64,000 nucleotides of DNA from Motilibacter rhizosphaerae (lineage in GTDB: Bacteria; Actinomycetota; Actinomycetes; Motilibacterales; Motilibacteraceae), in the NCBI RefSeq assembly GCF_004216915.1, contig NZ_SGXD01000002.1, positions 434,001 to 498,000 of the forward strand, read 5' to 3'. Of the stretch, positions 15,961 to 24,738 are shown one piece after another. A program made the translations under genes and the position numbers. Every line of letters begins with the position of its first letter. Position 1 is the stretch's first letter. The notes beneath the pieces were generated by a model. The model was not told the DNA's origin. It ran no database searches and saw nothing but the letters and a program-made list of their open reading frames with translations.

Positions 15961-18417
15961 GTGCACCACCTGCCCACCGATCGTCCGCGCCCCGACCAGC
16001 GGGGGCGCCGCGGCGTGCCCCTCGCCGTGGCGCTCGCGCTGCTGGCACCCGTCGCCGCCGTCACCGCCCCGGTTGCCGAGGCGGCGACGCACGTGGCGCG
16101 GCCCGCGGCGCAGGCTGCGACCACGCGGACCTTCAGCCGGAAGATCGAGTGGTTCGCCCCGGTCCAGGAGCAGACGAGGTGCGACCCGAAGCCCAAGGCG
16201 GGCACGGTCAAGCTCGCGAACTGGCTGCAGCGCACGTACAAGGGCACCGGCAGCCTCGGCATCAGCCGTGGCTGCAAGGTCGGCGGCGTCTCCGAGCACA
16301 AGGAGGGGCGCGCGTTCGACTGGGGCGTCAACATGCACAACGCCAAGCAGCGCGCGGCCGCCGCGGCCTTCCTCAAGTACCTCCTCGCCACCGACCGCTA
16401 CGGCAACAAGGACGCCATGGCCCGGCGCATGGGGATCATGTACGTCATCTGGGACAAGCGGATCTGGTCCACCAGCGACCCCAACCGCTGGCGGGCGTAC
16501 CACGGGGCGAGCAACCACACCGACCACATGCACATCTCGATGAGCTGGAACGGCGCGCTCGGCCGCACGTCGTTCTGGTCCGGGCTCGTGGTCGACCCCG
16601 TCCCGGTTCCCGGCCCCACGCCGAAGCCCGGCGGCACCTTCGACCCCGACCCCGACCTGCCGACGCTGCCGCCCACCACGAAGGCCAGCCCCCCGGCGAG
16701 CGCCCGGCCCGCCGCGCCCGTCCCCACTCCCCCGCCGGTGCGCCCGGTCGCGACCAGCGCGCCGGTGCTCCCGCCGGTCCCGCGGTCGACGCCGACGCCC
16801 ACCGCCACGCCGGTCTGGCCGCCGCTGCTCGACCAGACCGCGCAGCCCGCGGTCGGCCTCGACGTGCCCGCGACGGGCGAGACCGTCACCACGTCGTTCT
16901 CCCTGCAGGCGAAGCGGACCTACCGCCTCGTCGCCACGGGCACCTACGCGTACGGCGCCGGCTCGATGCTCGCCGACGCCACCTGCAACTGGCACCCGTA
17001 CGACGACAGCGGCTGGTCGCGGCGCTCGACCTGGGAGCAGTCCGGCAGCACGCAGTTCGACCTGCTCGTCGGCGGGGCGAGCTCCTGGCGGACCCGGGCG
17101 GGTTCGACGGGTGGCTGCGACGACCGGCACACCTACGTCTGGGACTACCGCCCCGACACCACCGGGCCGCTCTCCCTCCAGCTGCTCGACGACTACTACG
17201 GCGACAACAGCGGCAGCGTGCACGTCACCGTGCTGCCGGGCGGTACGCCGCTCGACGCCTGGGTGCCGCCGGCCGCGGCCCCCGTCACGGACGCGCCGGT
17301 CGCCGACCTGCCGCGCCTCACGACGGGGCCGCGCGAGTACGCCGAGCAGCTCGACGTCCCCGCCGACGGCACCGCCGTGCGGACCGCGGGCGTGCTCCGG
17401 GCCGGCGCGACGTACACGGTCACGGCGAGCGGCACGTTCGACTACGCCGACGGCCAGGCGGACGCGGCCTGCGTGCGCCGCGGGCAGTCCAGCACCTGGC
17501 AGCGCTCGGCCTCCGGCGACCCGCTGCGCCCGACGACCGACATGCTCGACCTGTGGGTCGACGGGGCCCGCCCGTCGCTCGTCCCCGTCGCCGCCGCGAC
17601 CGGGAGCTGCGCCAACGGCCACGACTACACGTGGACCTACCGCCCCACCGTCGACGGCCAGGCCCGCTTCCAGGTGTACGCCCCGGCGGGCACCGCGGCG
17701 AGCGGTTCGCTGCAGGTCTCGGTGCGCCTCGCCGACGCGGTGCCGACGCCGCCCGCCGACGCGTACCCGCTGACCAACGGCACGGCGCTGGTCGACGAGT
17801 CCGTGGCGCTGCCGGCCGACGGCTCGACCGGCGTCGTCCGCACCGCCGGCGTGCTCGTGCGCGGGACGAGCTACCTCGTCACCGCCTCGGGGACCTGGGG
17901 CACCGGGTACGGGCCGGCCGACGCCGAGTGCGCCGCCCGCGGGACCGGCCCCTGGTCCGCGAGCGTCGCCGGCTGGAACGCCACCCGTCCCGCGGACCTG
18001 TTCGGGCTGTTCGTCGACGGGGTCGACCCGGTGTTCGCGCCGACCGACCCCGACGGCACCGGGTGCAGCGCGGGCAGCCACGTCTGGACCACGACGTGGA
18101 CGGCGGCGCGCACCGGCCGGGCCCGGCTGGGGCTGTGGGACGTCGACCTCACCGACGACACCGGTGCGTTGACGGTCCGCTTCCAGCGGCTGCCGCTGCC
18201 GCCTAGCGGCCCGTCGCCCACGGCCTCGCCGTCCGCGTCGCCGTCCGCGTCGCCGTCGGTGTCGCCGTCGGTGTCGCCGTCGGTGTCGCCGTCGGTGTCG
18301 CCGTCGGTGTCGCCGTCGGTGTCGCCGTCCAGCAGCCCGTCGGTGTCGGCGACCACCTCGTCCACGCCGCTCCCGTCGGCGTCCCCGGCCGGCCGCTCGG
18401 CGTACCTGCCGGACTGA
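15961..18417 (+). CDS. Secreted M15/VanY-like protein with three beta modules and a Ser/Pro tail
   Basis: 818 residues, GTG start after TTGCGGAGA. Signal peptide to about residue 37 ('LAVALALLAPVAAVTAPVAEA'). Residues 50-200 resemble the D-Ala-D-Ala carboxypeptidase/extensin-like fold: 'SEHKEGRAFDWGVNMHN' and 'SNHTDHMHISMSWNG' supply the His/Asp metal ligands (HxxGRAFDW, HTDHMH). After a Pro-rich linker (about 215-285) come three related modules of about 125 residues, each with '(L/V)..PA.G......L..G..Y.(V/L).A.GT', two or three Cys and an Asp-rich 'DL..DG' strand. The C-terminal 70 residues are Ser/Pro repeats (see 18229-18324), as in wall-spanning linkers. Likely a cell-wall enzyme with carbohydrate- or wall-binding modules; binding is inferred. 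Confidence 0.78.
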   Translation: MHHLPTDRPRPDQRGRRGVPLAVALALLAPVAAVTAPVAEAATHVARPAAQAATTRTFSRKIEWFAPVQEQTRCDPKPKAGTVKLANWLQRTYKGTGSLGISRGCKVGGVSEHKEGRAFDWGVNMHNAKQRAAAAAFLKYLLATDRYGNKDAMARRMGIMYVIWDKRIWSTSDPNRWRAYHGASNHTDHMHISMSWNGALGRTSFWSGLVVDPVPVPGPTPKPGGTFDPDPDLPTLPPTTKASPPASARPAAPVPTPPPVRPVATSAPVLPPVPRSTPTPTATPVWPPLLDQTAQPAVGLDVPATGETVTTSFSLQAKRTYRLVATGTYAYGAGSMLADATCNWHPYDDSGWSRRSTWEQSGSTQFDLLVGGASSWRTRAGSTGGCDDRHTYVWDYRPDTTGPLSLQLLDDYYGDNSGSVHVTVLPGGTPLDAWVPPAAAPVTDAPVADLPRLTTGPREYAEQLDVPADGTAVRTAGVLRAGATYTVTASGTFDYADGQADAACVRRGQSSTWQRSASGDPLRPTTDMLDLWVDGARPSLVPVAAATGSCANGHDYTWTYRPTVDGQARFQVYAPAGTAASGSLQVSVRLADAVPTPPADAYPLTNGTALVDESVALPADGSTGVVRTAGVLVRGTSYLVTASGTWGTGYGPADAECAARGTGPWSASVAGWNATRPADLFGLFVDGVDPVFAPTDPDGTGCSAGSHVWTTTWTAARTGRARLGLWDVDLTDDTGALTVRFQRLPLPPSGPSPTASPSASPSASPSVSPSVSPSVSPSVSPSVSPSVSPSSSPSVSATTSSTPLPSASPAGRSAYLPD
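18229..18324 (+). repeat. 12-bp coding minisatellite, 8 units
   Basis: Two units of CCGTCCGCGTCG followed by six perfect units of CCGTCGGTGTCG, encoding PSAS and PSVS. It lies in the tail of the secreted M15-like protein. Perfect copies suggest recent slippage, so tail length may vary between strains. Confidence 0.95.
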
Positions 18418-18425
18418 TCCCGCCC

Positions 18426-18459
18426 GTGACTGAAGTCACGCGCCCTGTCTGCCGACAGG
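18426..18459. promoter_or_regulatory. Two adjacent inverted repeats before the GGDEF/EAL gene
   Basis: GTGACT-GA-AGTCAC (18426-18439) and CCTGTC-TGCC-GACAGG (18444-18459) are perfect 6-bp inverted repeats in the gap after the secreted protein's stop. They may form a terminator pair or an operator. They argue that the next gene starts at GTG 18465 (AGGA 3-6 bases upstream) rather than at GTG 18426, which is itself the first base of a repeat. Confidence 0.45.
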
Positions 18460-18464
18460 ACCGC

Positions 18465-20396
18465 GTGAGCTCCCCACGGCCAGCCCGGCCCCCTGCGCAC
18501 GTGCGCGCAGCCGCCGGGTACGCCGCGGCGAGCCTGGTGCCCGTCCTCGTGCTCGGGCTGTTCCTCGTGCAGGGCGAGCAGCGCGACGGCCACGTCCGCG
18601 TGCTCGGCCGGGGCACCGCGCAGGCCCGGATGCTCCAGGGCACCGTGCTCGACCCGGTGCTGGCCGGCCGCGAGGTCAGCTCGATCAGCTCCGCGGACGC
18701 CGCGCAGCTCCGCGTGCTCGTCGACAGCGCGATGCGCCGCAAGGCCGTGCACTTCGTCGCCGTCCGCGGCGTCGACGGGCGGGTGCTGTGGGGCGAGGGC
18801 CCGGTCGAGCGGCGCCTCGCCGCCGTCGACGGGCCGCTGTTCGCCGCCGCCCGCGCGGGACGTCCCGGTGTCGGGCTGACCAGCGACCCGAGCACGCCGA
18901 GCGGCTCCGTCATCCACATCGTCGCGCCGCTGCCCACGCCGGCGTCCGGGGGTGCCGGCGAGGTGCTGGACGTGGGCGTGCCGTACGAGGACATCGCGGC
19001 CAGCGTCAGCCGCGACCTGCACCGCTACTACGTCGGACTCTCGCTGGCCCTGCTCGCGCTCTACCTCGTCCAGGTGGGGCTCGCCTGGTCGACGATGCGC
19101 CGGCTGCGCCGCTCCGCCGCGGAGGACGAGCACCGCGCCCGCCACGACGAGCTCACCGGCCTGCCCAACCGCCGCGCCTTCCGCGAGCTCGTCGACCACA
19201 TGCTGCAGACCGGCGCTCCGGGCACGCTCGTGCTGGCCGACATCGAGCACGTCACCGAGGTCAACGACACCCTGGGCCACGACGCGGGCGACGAGCTGCT
19301 GCGCGCGGCCGCCTCCCGGATGCGGGCCGCGCTGCCGCCCACGACGGTCGTCTCCCGGCTCGCCGGCGACGAGTTCGGCCTGCTGCTGCCTGAGACCGGA
19401 ACCGAGGCGCTCGCCGTGCTGGACCGCGTCCGCGCCGCGCTCGGCGCCGAGCTCGTCCTCGAGGGCGTCCCCCTGGTGTGCGAGGCGAGCTGGGGCGTCG
19501 TCCCCGTGTCCGCGGGCGAGGGCGAGCTCGGCGTGCTGCTCCGGCGCGCCGACATCGCGCTGCACGAGGCGAGCCGCAGCACCGCGCACGTCGTCGCCTG
19601 GACCGAGCAGCTGCAGACGCTCACCGCCGAGGCGCTGGGCCTGCAGGCCGAGCTGCGCCGCGCCATCGAGGAGGACGAGCTCGTCCTCCACTACCAGCCC
19701 CAGGTCGACCTCACGACCGGTGCGACCGTCGGCGTCGAGGCACTGGTCCGCTGGCAGCACCCGCAGCGCGGGCTCCTGCCTCCCGCCGCCTTCCTCGACG
19801 CCGTCGAGCAGTCCGGCACCATCGGGCCGTTCACCTCCTGGGTGCTGCGCCGCGCCGTCCGGGACTGCGCCGCCTGGCGCGAGCGCGGGGTCGACTGGCA
19901 GGTCAGCGTCAACGTCTCCATGCGCAACCTCGTCGGGCCCGCCCTCGCCGAGGAGGTCGCGGCGCTGCTCGCGCAGCACGGCGTACCGGCCGACCGGCTC
20001 ACGCTGGAGATCACCGAGACCGCGCTCCCCGCGGACCAGGGCCTGCTCGCCAGCGCCGTCGCCGCGCTGGCGCAGCTCGGGGTCGAGATGTCGATCGACG
20101 ACTTCGGCACCGGCTTCACGACCTTCGCCCAGCTGCGCTCCCTGCCGGTCTGCGAGATCAAGATCGACCGGTCCTTCGTCTCCGGCGCGCTCGCCGACTC
20201 CGAGGACCGCGCGATCATCACCTCCGTCGTCGCGCTCGCCCGCGGGCTCGGCCGACGCGTGCTCGCCGAGGGCGTCGAGACGCCCGACGTGGACGAGTGG
20301 CTGCGGGACATCGGCTGTGACCGGGGCCAGGGCTACCGCTGGTCGAAGCCCGTCCCGTGGACCGAGCTGCTCGACGAGCCCGCCCGCCAGGGCTGA
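18465..20396 (+). CDS. Membrane GGDEF/EAL protein, probable c-di-GMP phosphodiesterase
   Basis: 643 residues from the preferred GTG 18465 (656 from GTG 18426). A membrane helix near residues 20-40 ('AAASLVPVLVLGLFLVQ'), an extracytoplasmic sensor of about 150 residues, and a second helix ('LSLALLALYLVQVGLAW') precede the GGDEF domain, where the signature reads 'AGDEF', so cyclase activity is doubtful. The EAL domain is intact: 'VEALVRW', 'NVSMRNL', 'EITETAL', 'SIDDFGTGF', 'KIDRSF', 'LAEGVETP', 'GQGYRWSKP'. It most likely degrades c-di-GMP in response to a signal outside the membrane. Located 47 bases after the secreted M15-like gene. Confidence 0.92.
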   Translation: MSSPRPARPPAHVRAAAGYAAASLVPVLVLGLFLVQGEQRDGHVRVLGRGTAQARMLQGTVLDPVLAGREVSSISSADAAQLRVLVDSAMRRKAVHFVAVRGVDGRVLWGEGPVERRLAAVDGPLFAAARAGRPGVGLTSDPSTPSGSVIHIVAPLPTPASGGAGEVLDVGVPYEDIAASVSRDLHRYYVGLSLALLALYLVQVGLAWSTMRRLRRSAAEDEHRARHDELTGLPNRRAFRELVDHMLQTGAPGTLVLADIEHVTEVNDTLGHDAGDELLRAAASRMRAALPPTTVVSRLAGDEFGLLLPETGTEALAVLDRVRAALGAELVLEGVPLVCEASWGVVPVSAGEGELGVLLRRADIALHEASRSTAHVVAWTEQLQTLTAEALGLQAELRRAIEEDELVLHYQPQVDLTTGATVGVEALVRWQHPQRGLLPPAAFLDAVEQSGTIGPFTSWVLRRAVRDCAAWRERGVDWQVSVNVSMRNLVGPALAEEVAALLAQHGVPADRLTLEITETALPADQGLLASAVAALAQLGVEMSIDDFGTGFTTFAQLRSLPVCEIKIDRSFVSGALADSEDRAIITSVVALARGLGRRVLAEGVETPDVDEWLRDIGCDRGQGYRWSKPVPWTELLDEPARQG

Positions 20397-20401
20397 GCTC
20401 C

Positions 20402-20571
20402 CCGACACGAGCCAGCGGGAGCACGTACGCGCCCCGCGCACCGCACGACGCAGAGCGGCCCGCCGCCACGGGGACCAGAGTTCCTCGCACCCGCAGCGGG
20501 TTCCTCCCCGTCGTCGGCGCCAGACCGCCGACACGCGCCAGCGGGAGCACGTACGCGCCCCGCTCACCGCA
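20402..20571. repeat. Pair of 44-bp direct repeats in the intergenic region
   Basis: Bases 20402-20445 and 20528-20571 are identical at 42 of 44 positions. Each copy contains AGCGGG...CCCGCT-like arms around a central CGTACG palindrome, as in REP-type elements. They lie between the GGDEF/EAL gene and the rne terminator; no coding frame is supported in 20397-20719. Confidence 0.8.
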
Positions 20572-20650
20572 GCCGGTCCCCTCGACCTGGTCCTGCTCCC
20601 CCCGGCGCGTGTCGCACGGGACGACGGAGCAGCACTGCGCCCGGAGACGG

Positions 20651-20688
20651 CCCTGCTCCGGCCCGTACGGTGACGGACCGGAGCAGGG
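20651..20688. terminator. Bidirectional terminator between the GGDEF/EAL gene and rne
   Basis: Perfect 11-bp stem CCCTGCTCCGG/CCGGAGCAGGG with a 16-base loop, placed between two convergent genes. There is no T tract, as is usual in high-GC actinobacteria. Confidence 0.75.
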
Positions 20689-20719
20689 GACGCTGCGTCA
20701 GCGCTGGGTCAGCGCTGGG

Positions 20720-23700
20720 TCAGGGGCGCGTGGCCCGGCGGCGGCGGCGCGGCGGGCGGCCGTCGTCGACGGGCTCCTCGACCGGGTCGGCGCCGACGAG
20801 GACCGGCTCGTGGACGGGCTCGACGACCGGCGCCGCGACCTCGACGGCCGCGACCTCCACCGCCTCGACCTCAGCGACCGGCGCCTCGCTGACCGGGTCC
20901 TCGGCCGCGACCGGGTCCTCCGCGAGCTCCTCGGCCGCGGCGGGCTCCGCCGCGGCCGCGCGCGGCGCCAGCAGGGCCGGGGAGGGCGCCGCGCCCGGGG
21001 GCACGACGACGCGCGGGCGGGAGCCGTGGTCGTGGTCGCCACCAGAGCCGTTGAGCACGCGGTCGAGCGAGACGATGACGCCGCGCCCCTTGCAGTGCTC
21101 GCACGGCTCGGAGAACGCCTCGAGCAGGCCCGTCCCGACGCGCTTGCGCGTCATCTGCACCAGCCCGAGCGAGCTGACCTCGGCGACCTGGTGCTTCGTG
21201 CGGTCCCGCCCGAGGCACTCGAGCAGGCGGCGCATGACGAGGTCGCGGTTGCTCTCGAGGACCATGTCGATGAAGTCGACGACGATGATCCCGCCGAGGT
21301 CGCGCAGCCGCAGCTGGCGGACGATCTCCTCCGCGGCCTCGAGGTTGTTCTTGGTGACGGTCTCCTCGAGGTTGCCGCCCTTGCCGGTGAAGCGCCCCGT
21401 GTTGACGTCGATGACGACCATCGCCTCGGTGCGGTCGATGACCAGCGACCCGCCCGAGGGCAGGTAGACCTTGCGGTCCAGCGCCTTCGCGAGCTGCTCG
21501 TCGATGCGGTGCGCGGCGAACACGTCGCCCGTGCCCGTCCACCGCGTCACGCGGTCGGCGAGCTCGGGGGCGACACCGCGGATGTACGGCTCGACCGTGC
21601 CCCACGCCCCGTCACCGGAGACGACGACGCTGGTGAAGTCCTCGTTGAACACGTCGCGCAGCACCCGGACCGTGAGGTCGGGCTCGCCGTGGAGGAGCGC
21701 CGGGGCGTTGGCCGTACGCGCCGCCGCCTGCACCTCCTCCCACTGCTGCTGCAGCCGCGCCACGTCAGCGGCGATGTCCTCCTCGGACGCCCCCTCGGCA
21801 GCGGTGCGGACGATGACGCCGGCGTCCTCGGGGACGACCTTGCGCAGGATGGACTTCAGCCGGGTGCGCTCGGTGTCCGGGAGCTTGCGGCTGATGCCGG
21901 TCATGCCACCGCCGGGGACGTAGACCAGGAAGCGACCCGGCAGCGAGACCTGGCTCGTGAGGCGGGCGCCCTTGGTCCCGATGGGGTCCTTGGTGACCTG
22001 GACGAGCACGGGATCGCCGCTCTTCAGCGCGACCTCGATGCGCTTGGGCTGGCCCTCCAGCCCGGCCGCGTCCCAGTTGACCTCACCGGCGTAGAGCACG
22101 GCGTTGCGGCCCTTGCCGAGGTCGATGAACGCCGCCTCCATGCTGGGCAGGACGTTCTGCACTCGGCCGAGGTAGACGCTGCCGACCATCGTCGCGGTCT
22201 CGCCGTTGTCGACGTAGTGCTCGACGAGCATGCCGTCCTCGAGCACCGCGATCTGCGTGCGCTTGCCCTGCTGGCGCACGACCATCGTGCGCTGCACGCT
22301 CTCGCGGCGGGCGAGGAACTCGGCCTCGCTGAGCAGCGGGGTGCGCCGCCGGCCCAGCTCGCGCCCCTCGCGGCGGCGCATCTTCTTGGCCTCGAGCCGC
22401 GTGGAGCCGCGCAGCGAGGACACCTCGTCCTCGTCGCGGGTACGCGTCCGGCGGCCCTCGCGGGCGCGGGGCGCCTCGGCCTCGGCGGTGGGCTCGACGT
22501 CCTCTCCCCCGCGGCGGCGGCGGCGACGACGGCGGCGCGAGCTGCTGCTGCCCTCGCCGTCCTCGCTGTCGGCGTCGGCCGGCTCGTCCTGCGCGACCGC
22601 GTCGCCTGCCGGCGCCGCGGACGGTGCTGCTGCCGGCTCGTCCTCCGCGGCGGCCTCGCCGCCCTCGCTCGTGTCGTCGGCGCGGTCGTCGCGCCCGCGG
22701 CTGCGGCGACCGCGTCCCCCGCGACGGCGGCGGCGACGGCCGGACTCGCCCTCACCGCGGGCGTCGTCGTCGGCCTCGTCCTCGCCGGTCGGCTCGTCGA
22801 CCGCGGCGGTCTCGTCGAGCGCCGCGAGGGCGGTGCCGTCGGCGAGCGCCTCAGCGGCCTCCTCCTCGGAGAGCGCCGGCACGTCGGTGGGCGCCAGGCG
22901 GCTGGCCCGGCGGCGGCGGCGCGGCCGGTCCCCTGCGGTGTCGGCAGCGTCGGCGGTGTCGCCGGTGCCCGCGGCCCCAGCAGCCGGGGCCTCCGCCGCC
23001 GGGGCGGCGGGCTCGTCGGCGACGACGACCGGCAGGGTCTCGGCCTGCACCGGCTCGGCCGAGGCGGACCCGGCCGGGCGCGAGCTGCGGCGGCGGCGGC
23101 GCACGGGAGCCTCGTCCGCGGCGGCAGGCGCCTCCTCCGGCGCGGGCGGGGCCTGGAAGAGCACGGACGGCACCGCGGGCGCCTCGTTGGCGAGCGCCAC
23201 CGCGTCGAGCGCGGCCGCCCGCTCCTCCTCGGTGAGGTCCTCGACCGGCGGGACGAGCGCGGCGGCGGCCTCGTCGACGACCTCCGCGAGCGGCTCCGCC
23301 CCGGCCTGCTCGGCGGCCGGCTCGGTGATGGGCTCGGTCAGCGCGGCGGGGAGCGGGGTCTCCTCGACGACCGGGGCCGCCGCCTTCTTGGCGGGGCGCC
23401 GTGCGGCGCGCTTGCGCGGCGCGGGCGCGGGCTGCTCGGCGGCGGGCTCCGCGGCGGCCGCGGGCTGCTCGGCCGGTGGCTCGACCGCGGCGTCGGGCGC
23501 CGGAGCGTCGGGCGCCGGCGGCTCGGCGGGTGCGGCCTTCTTCGCCGCGGTCTTCCGGGTGCGCCGCGGGCGCGCCGGCGCCTCCTCGGCGGGAGCAGGC
23601 ACATCGGCCGCCTCCGCCGCCACGGGGGCCGCCGGCTCGGCAGCACCGGGCTCGGCAGCACCGGGCTCGGCAGCCGGCTCCTCGGGCGGAGCAGCCGCGG

Positions 23701-23827
23701 CCTTCTTGGTGGTGCGCTTGGCGGCGGTGCGCTTCGCGGGTGCCCGCTTGCGCGCGGGCGCCGGCGTGTCCGCTCCCTCGGCAGCGGGGGTGGTCTCGCT
23801 GGTGGTGGTGTCGCTGTCCTCGACCAT
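20720..23827 (-). CDS. rne: Ribonuclease E/G
   Basis: 1035 residues. Residues 1-480 are a long disordered region rich in Ala, Glu, Pro and Arg/Lys, with Arg-rich patches ('RRRRRRRGG') expected to bind RNA or other degradosome proteins. The catalytic half contains the S1 domain ('DNGETATMVGSVYLGRVQNV'), the DNase I-like metal motifs 'MVVIDVNTGRFTG' and 'IIVVDFIDM', and the Zn-link 'CEHCKGRG' that joins dimers. A shorter Ala/Glu tail (about 90 residues) follows. It starts mRNA decay and processes rRNA and tRNA. The arrangement with long N-terminal and short C-terminal extensions is the actinobacterial form. Confidence 0.95.
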   Translation of the reverse strand: MVEDSDTTTSETTPAAEGADTPAPARKRAPAKRTAAKRTTKKAAAAPPEEPAAEPGAAEPGAAEPAAPVAAEAADVPAPAEEAPARPRRTRKTAAKKAAPAEPPAPDAPAPDAAVEPPAEQPAAAAEPAAEQPAPAPRKRAARRPAKKAAAPVVEETPLPAALTEPITEPAAEQAGAEPLAEVVDEAAAALVPPVEDLTEEERAAALDAVALANEAPAVPSVLFQAPPAPEEAPAAADEAPVRRRRRSSRPAGSASAEPVQAETLPVVVADEPAAPAAEAPAAGAAGTGDTADAADTAGDRPRRRRRASRLAPTDVPALSEEEAAEALADGTALAALDETAAVDEPTGEDEADDDARGEGESGRRRRRRGGRGRRSRGRDDRADDTSEGGEAAAEDEPAAAPSAAPAGDAVAQDEPADADSEDGEGSSSSRRRRRRRRRGGEDVEPTAEAEAPRAREGRRTRTRDEDEVSSLRGSTRLEAKKMRRREGRELGRRRTPLLSEAEFLARRESVQRTMVVRQQGKRTQIAVLEDGMLVEHYVDNGETATMVGSVYLGRVQNVLPSMEAAFIDLGKGRNAVLYAGEVNWDAAGLEGQPKRIEVALKSGDPVLVQVTKDPIGTKGARLTSQVSLPGRFLVYVPGGGMTGISRKLPDTERTRLKSILRKVVPEDAGVIVRTAAEGASEEDIAADVARLQQQWEEVQAAARTANAPALLHGEPDLTVRVLRDVFNEDFTSVVVSGDGAWGTVEPYIRGVAPELADRVTRWTGTGDVFAAHRIDEQLAKALDRKVYLPSGGSLVIDRTEAMVVIDVNTGRFTGKGGNLEETVTKNNLEAAEEIVRQLRLRDLGGIIVVDFIDMVLESNRDLVMRRLLECLGRDRTKHQVAEVSSLGLVQMTRKRVGTGLLEAFSEPCEHCKGRGVIVSLDRVLNGSGGDHDHGSRPRVVVPPGAAPSPALLAPRAAAAEPAAAEELAEDPVAAEDPVSEAPVAEVEAVEVAAVEVAAPVVEPVHEPVLVGADPVEEPVDDGRPPRRRRRATRP

Positions 23828-23886
23828 GGGTGGCCGCTCCTGCCTCCGCTCCCGGGCGCCGGAGCGCCGCGCGGGAGCGGCTCGTG

Positions 23887-23906
23887 CCGCCGGGCGCGCC
23901 CGGCGG
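23887..23906. other. 20-bp GC palindrome in the rne leader
   Basis: CCGCCGGGCG/CGCCCGGCGG is a perfect palindrome in the 134-base gap between the DUF2344 gene and rne. A second possible stem, GCTCCCG/CGGGAGC, lies just downstream toward rne. These may terminate the upstream operon or form part of the rne 5' leader, where RNase E is known to act on its own message in other bacteria. Confidence 0.4.
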
Positions 23907-23961
23907 GAAGCCTGTGGAATGCGCGTCCCCGCTCAGCAGGCCCGGCGGCAGCGTGCCGCGA

Positions 23962-24738
23962 TCAGGCGCCGCCAACAGCGAGGGGCGCGCCGACGGCGTT
24001 CCGGTCAGGGGCGAGCGGGTCTCCCACCTCGCCCGTCGGCTCGTCGAGGGGGCCCTGTGCCAGCCGCACCGCGACAGGCGGCGCAGGCGTCACGAGGATC
24101 CCCGTCCGACGAAGTCCGGACAGGACGTCATCGGGTCGCACGGTCGGGGTTCCGTGCCGTACGACCACGTGCAGTATCGCACACGGCTCCCGCTCGGGCT
24201 CGGACCCCGCCGAGAGCCGCAGCACGGCGCCGCGCGCGTCGAACGTGCGCGTCCCGTCCTTGGTCAGCCGCTCGACGAGCACCTCGGGCGAGGCGAGGAA
24301 CGCGGCGACGGCCTCCTCCGCCTGGGCGGCGGCCGTGCCGGGCAGCTCGATCCGCCAGTGCGACGCCTGCAGCCGGTCGGCCAGCGAGCCGGCGCCGGGC
24401 GCGGCCTCGACGACCTCGAGCACGTCGAGCCCCGGCGGCATCGCGGCGTCGAGCAGGCGCGCGACCTCGGCCGGGTCCACGCGCGTGGTGACGGACACCT
24501 CGACGTACTCGGCCTCGCTGGCGGTGCCGGTGGGAGCCGCCCCGGCGTACGAGATCTTCGGGTGGGGCGAGAACCCCGCGGAGTACGCGACGGGCAGCCC
24601 CGCCCGGCGCACCGCGCGCTCGAACGCGCGCTGGAAGTCGCGGTGGCTCGTGAAGCGCAACCGGCCGCGCTTGGCCCAGCGCACGCGCAGCTTCTGGACC
24701 GCCGGAGGAGGAGGCGGCCCGTCCGGGGTGCGCGCCAT
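23962..24738 (-). CDS. TIGR03936 family radical SAM-associated protein (DUF2344)
   Basis: 258 residues. The block 'RVRWAKRGRLRFTSHRDFQR' and 'AYSAGFSPHPKISYAGA' identifies DUF2344. The ATG overlaps the stop of the radical SAM gene by four bases (ATGA), so the two products are made together and probably act as a complex. The pair stands directly upstream of rne/rng in many bacteria, which points to RNA metabolism, but the reaction is not known to me. Confidence 0.92.
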   Translation of the reverse strand: MARTPDGPPPPPAVQKLRVRWAKRGRLRFTSHRDFQRAFERAVRRAGLPVAYSAGFSPHPKISYAGAAPTGTASEAEYVEVSVTTRVDPAEVARLLDAAMPPGLDVLEVVEAAPGAGSLADRLQASHWRIELPGTAAAQAEEAVAAFLASPEVLVERLTKDGTRTFDARGAVLRLSAGSEPEREPCAILHVVVRHGTPTVRPDDVLSGLRRTGILVTPAPPVAVRLAQGPLDEPTGEVGDPLAPDRNAVGAPLAVGGA

